Assembly: GCA_910585625.1 (NCBI GenBank)
Contig: CAJUFQ010000005.1
Span: 62,001-126,000 of the forward strand
Origin: an uncultured Lachnospiraceae bacterium
Lineage (GTDB): Bacteria; Bacillota; Clostridia; Lachnospirales; Lachnospiraceae
Direction of reading: 5' to 3'
DNA length: 64,000 nucleotides
Part shown: one piece after another, positions 62,901-64,000 of the stretch
Position numbering within the stretch: position 1 is the first letter of the stretch
How the letters are laid out: each line of letters opens with the position of its first letter
The notes under the pieces: model-generated
The model's input: the letters and a program-made list of their open reading frames with translations, nothing else
Told to the model about the DNA's origin: nothing
Databases searched by the model: none
Translations under genes and position numbers: made by a program

Positions 62901-64000
62901 AAACCAGGCTTTCGACGCCAGGCGTGTCTTTGATTTCACCGCCGCCCCATCATGATATTTATTCGATTGAGGATTTGGAGCAGCTGATTTATGATTTGAA
63001 GAATTCAAACAGGCAGGCAAGGATTACCGTAAAATTGGTGTCGGAAGCTGGCGTGGGTACGGTAGCGGCAGGCGTGGCGAAGGCCGGAGCGCAGGTGGTG
63101 CTGATTTCCGGCTATGACGGAGGAACAGGGGCTGCGCCCTCAAGCTCCATACACAACGCCGGGCTTCCCTGGGAGCTGGGGCTTTCTGAGACGCACCAGA
63201 CCCTGATGATGAACGGCCTGCGCAATAAAGTGCGCATTGAGACGGACGGCAAGCTGATGACCGGGCGCGATGTAGCGGTAGCTGCCATGCTTGGCGCGGA
63301 GGAATTTGGCTTTGCCACGGCTCCGCTGGTAACTATGGGCTGCGTGATGATGCGCGTCTGCAACCTCGATACTTGTCCGGCAGGCATTGCAACCCAGAAC
63401 CCAGAGCTTCGCAAACGTTTTGCGGGCAAGCCGGAATATGTCATTAATTTCATGCGCTTTATCGCGGAAGAGCTGCGGGAATATATGGCAAAGTTAGGGG
63501 TCCGCACTGTGGATGAGCTGGTAGGCAGGAGCGATCTGCTGAAAGTCCGGGATGACCTCAGCGAGAGGGAAAAGGAATTGGATTTGTCTAAAATTCTAGA
63601 CAATCCCTTTGCAGGGCCGAAAGCGAAAGTCATTTTTGACCCCAAACAGGTCTATGACTTTGAATTGGAGAAGACAAAGGACGAGAAAATACTCTTAAAA
63701 CAACTGAAAATGGCGTTGGAAAACGGTCAGAGGCGTAGTCTTGACGTGGAGGTCACCAATACGGATCGTTCCTTTGGCACGATATTTGGTTCGGAGATTA
63801 CCAGGCGTTATGTGGACAGCCTGGAGGAAGATACCTTCCTTATTAAATGTACTGGCGCCGGCGGCCAGAGCTTTGGGGCATTTATCCCTAAGGGGCTTAC
63901 GCTGGAACTTGTCGGGGACAGCAATGACTATTTTGGCAAAGGATTATCCGGTGGCAAGCTGGTTGTGTACCCTCCTACCGGGGTGAAGTTCAGGCAGGAT
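59987..64000 (+). CDS. gltB: Glutamate synthase large subunit, 5' portion
   Basis: An open frame of 1,338 codons that runs off the right edge. The protein makes glutamate from glutamine and 2-oxoglutarate. A short propeptide ends before C21 (HDNCGIGAVV), the N-terminal nucleophile of the class II amidotransferase. The amidotransferase lobe includes VHSRFSTNTNPSWERAHP and HNGEINTIRGN. The central domain follows, then the FMN/synthase part (TGAMSYGSISQEAHETLAIAMN, SNSGEGGE) with the 3Fe-4S cysteines in MGCVMMRVCNLDTCPAGI. The end of the visible part has begun the C-terminal beta-helix (GAGGQSFGAFI). A full protein is ~1,500 residues, so about 160-180 are missing. Confidence 0.96.
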   Translation, partial: MQETKQRAMGLYDPRFEHDNCGIGAVVNIKGIKTHGTVENALKIVENLKHRAGKDAEGKTGDGVGILLQISHKFFKKAAQQAGITLGDERDYGIGMFFFSQDELKRNQAKKMFEVIVKKEGMEFLGWRQVPIAPEKLGQKAVDCMPYIMQGFVKRPGQVEKGLDFDRKLYVARRVFEQSNDDTYVVSLSSRTIVYKGMFLVEQLRQFFADLQDKDYESAIATVHSRFSTNTNPSWERAHPNRFIVHNGEINTIRGNADKMLAREETMESEHLRGELQKVLPVVNAEGSDSARLDNTLEFLVMSGMDLPLAVMITIPEPWANNALMSQKKKDFYQYYATMMEPWDGPASILFSDGDILGAVLDRNGLRPSRYYITDDDYLVLSSEVGVLEIPPTKVVVKERLRPGKMLLVDTVQGRVIDDDELKEKYAGRRPYGEWLDRNLINLADLKIPNQRVPEYSKEERQRLQKAFGYTYESLKESILPMAKNGGEATAAMGIDTPLAALAGDHQPLFNYFKQKFAQVTNPPIDSIREEVVTSTTVYIGEDGNLLEEKPLNCQVLKVNNPILTNTDLMKIKSMKAEGFQVAEISITYYKNTSLEKAVDRLFVEADRAYRDGANILILSDRSVDENHVPIPSLLAVSALQQYLIKTKKRTALAMILESGEPREVHHFATLLGYGACAINPYLAQDTVKQLIDEHMLDKDYYAAVEDYNNAIVHGIVKIAAKMGISTIQSYQGAKIFEAIGISADVINKYFTDTVSRIGGITLKDIEQDVDALHSSAYDPLGLETDLTLESRGRHKMRSGADSHLYNPLTIHLLQESTKRGDYQLFKQYTQAADKQEKDANIRGMMTFKYPKKGIAIEEVESVDSIVTRFKTGAMSYGSISQEAHETLAIAMNRLHGKSNSGEGGESPERLVPDRNGVNRCSAIKQVASGRFGVTSQYLVSAQEIQIKMAQGAKPGEGGHLPGQKVYPWIAKTRLSTPGVSLISPPPHHDIYSIEDLEQLIYDLKNSNRQARITVKLVSEAGVGTVAAGVAKAGAQVVLISGYDGGTGAAPSSSIHNAGLPWELGLSETHQTLMMNGLRNKVRIETDGKLMTGRDVAVAAMLGAEEFGFATAPLVTMGCVMMRVCNLDTCPAGIATQNPELRKRFAGKPEYVINFMRFIAEELREYMAKLGVRTVDELVGRSDLLKVRDDLSEREKELDLSKILDNPFAGPKAKVIFDPKQVYDFELEKTKDEKILLKQLKMALENGQRRSLDVEVTNTDRSFGTIFGSEITRRYVDSLEEDTFLIKCTGAGGQSFGAFIPKGLTLELVGDSNDYFGKGLSGGKLVVYPPTGVKFRQD

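Overview
The window looks like a chromosomal segment from a spore-forming, gut-type Clostridia, most likely Lachnospiraceae. The signs are the argR-recN-spoIVB-spo0A neighbourhood, a DUF5688-type protein, a class B sortase with an SPKTG-type substrate, a PPi-dependent phosphofructokinase and secreted arabinan/xylan-type glycosidases. The backbone has moderate GC. One block (about 5.1-15.6 kb) is visibly AT-rich and looks foreign.

Layout. 1-4.8 kb: end of NAD kinase, argR, recN, a ZIP metal transporter and spoIVB. 4.8-15.6 kb: an accessory island lying between spoIVB and spo0A, which are normally adjacent. It holds a decayed recombinase-like gene, a decayed AlbA_2/Schlafen-type ATP-binding gene with three in-frame stops, a small remnant, and one intact 2,396-residue gene. 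That protein joins a complete DnaG-like primase (CHC2 zinc finger, core, TOPRIM), a reverse transcriptase (YVDD) and a C-terminal nitrilase domain. It is the most remarkable object in the window and is probably a single-gene anti-phage system. 15.6-19.2 kb: spo0A with 0A boxes, glgA, a DUF5688-type gene. 19.3-23.9 kb: a reverse-strand polyamine operon (XRE-cupin regulator, potA, potB, potC, potD). 24.5-32.6 kb: three large secreted polysaccharide-utilisation proteins (two GH43-type, one LamG/Ig-like).

32.9-37.6 kb: a hot-dog thioesterase, a large secreted surface protein ending in SPKTGEY, and its adjacent class B sortase. 37.8-40.8 kb: a broken Rpn-family nuclease gene, a three-S1-domain RNA-binding protein, a lytic transglycosylase and dUTPase. 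40.9-46.2 kb: reverse-strand PPi-PFK, an MsmX-type sugar ABC ATPase, a CdaR/PucR-type regulator, and a coiled-coil protein of unknown role. 46.3-51.0 kb: an MBL-fold lipoprotein followed by folC-folE-folP-folBK. 51.1-54.9 kb: a three-gene module of LRR protein, DUF2201/VWA protein and MoxR-like AAA+ ATPase. 55.1-59.2 kb: unknown protein, CPBP protease, MATE exporter, MmcQ/YjbR protein and HAD phosphatase. 60-64 kb: the 5' two-thirds or more of gltB, running off the end.

Several intergenic spaces carry large imperfect inverted repeats. In each, a perfect 10-14 bp outer stem encloses about three inner hairpins (4831-4962, 19306-19469, 42216-42348). They share architecture but not obvious sequence, and two abut the stop codon of the neighbouring gene. 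No tRNA, rRNA or CRISPR array was seen. All functional calls come from reading the translated sequence against remembered family motifs; no database search was run.
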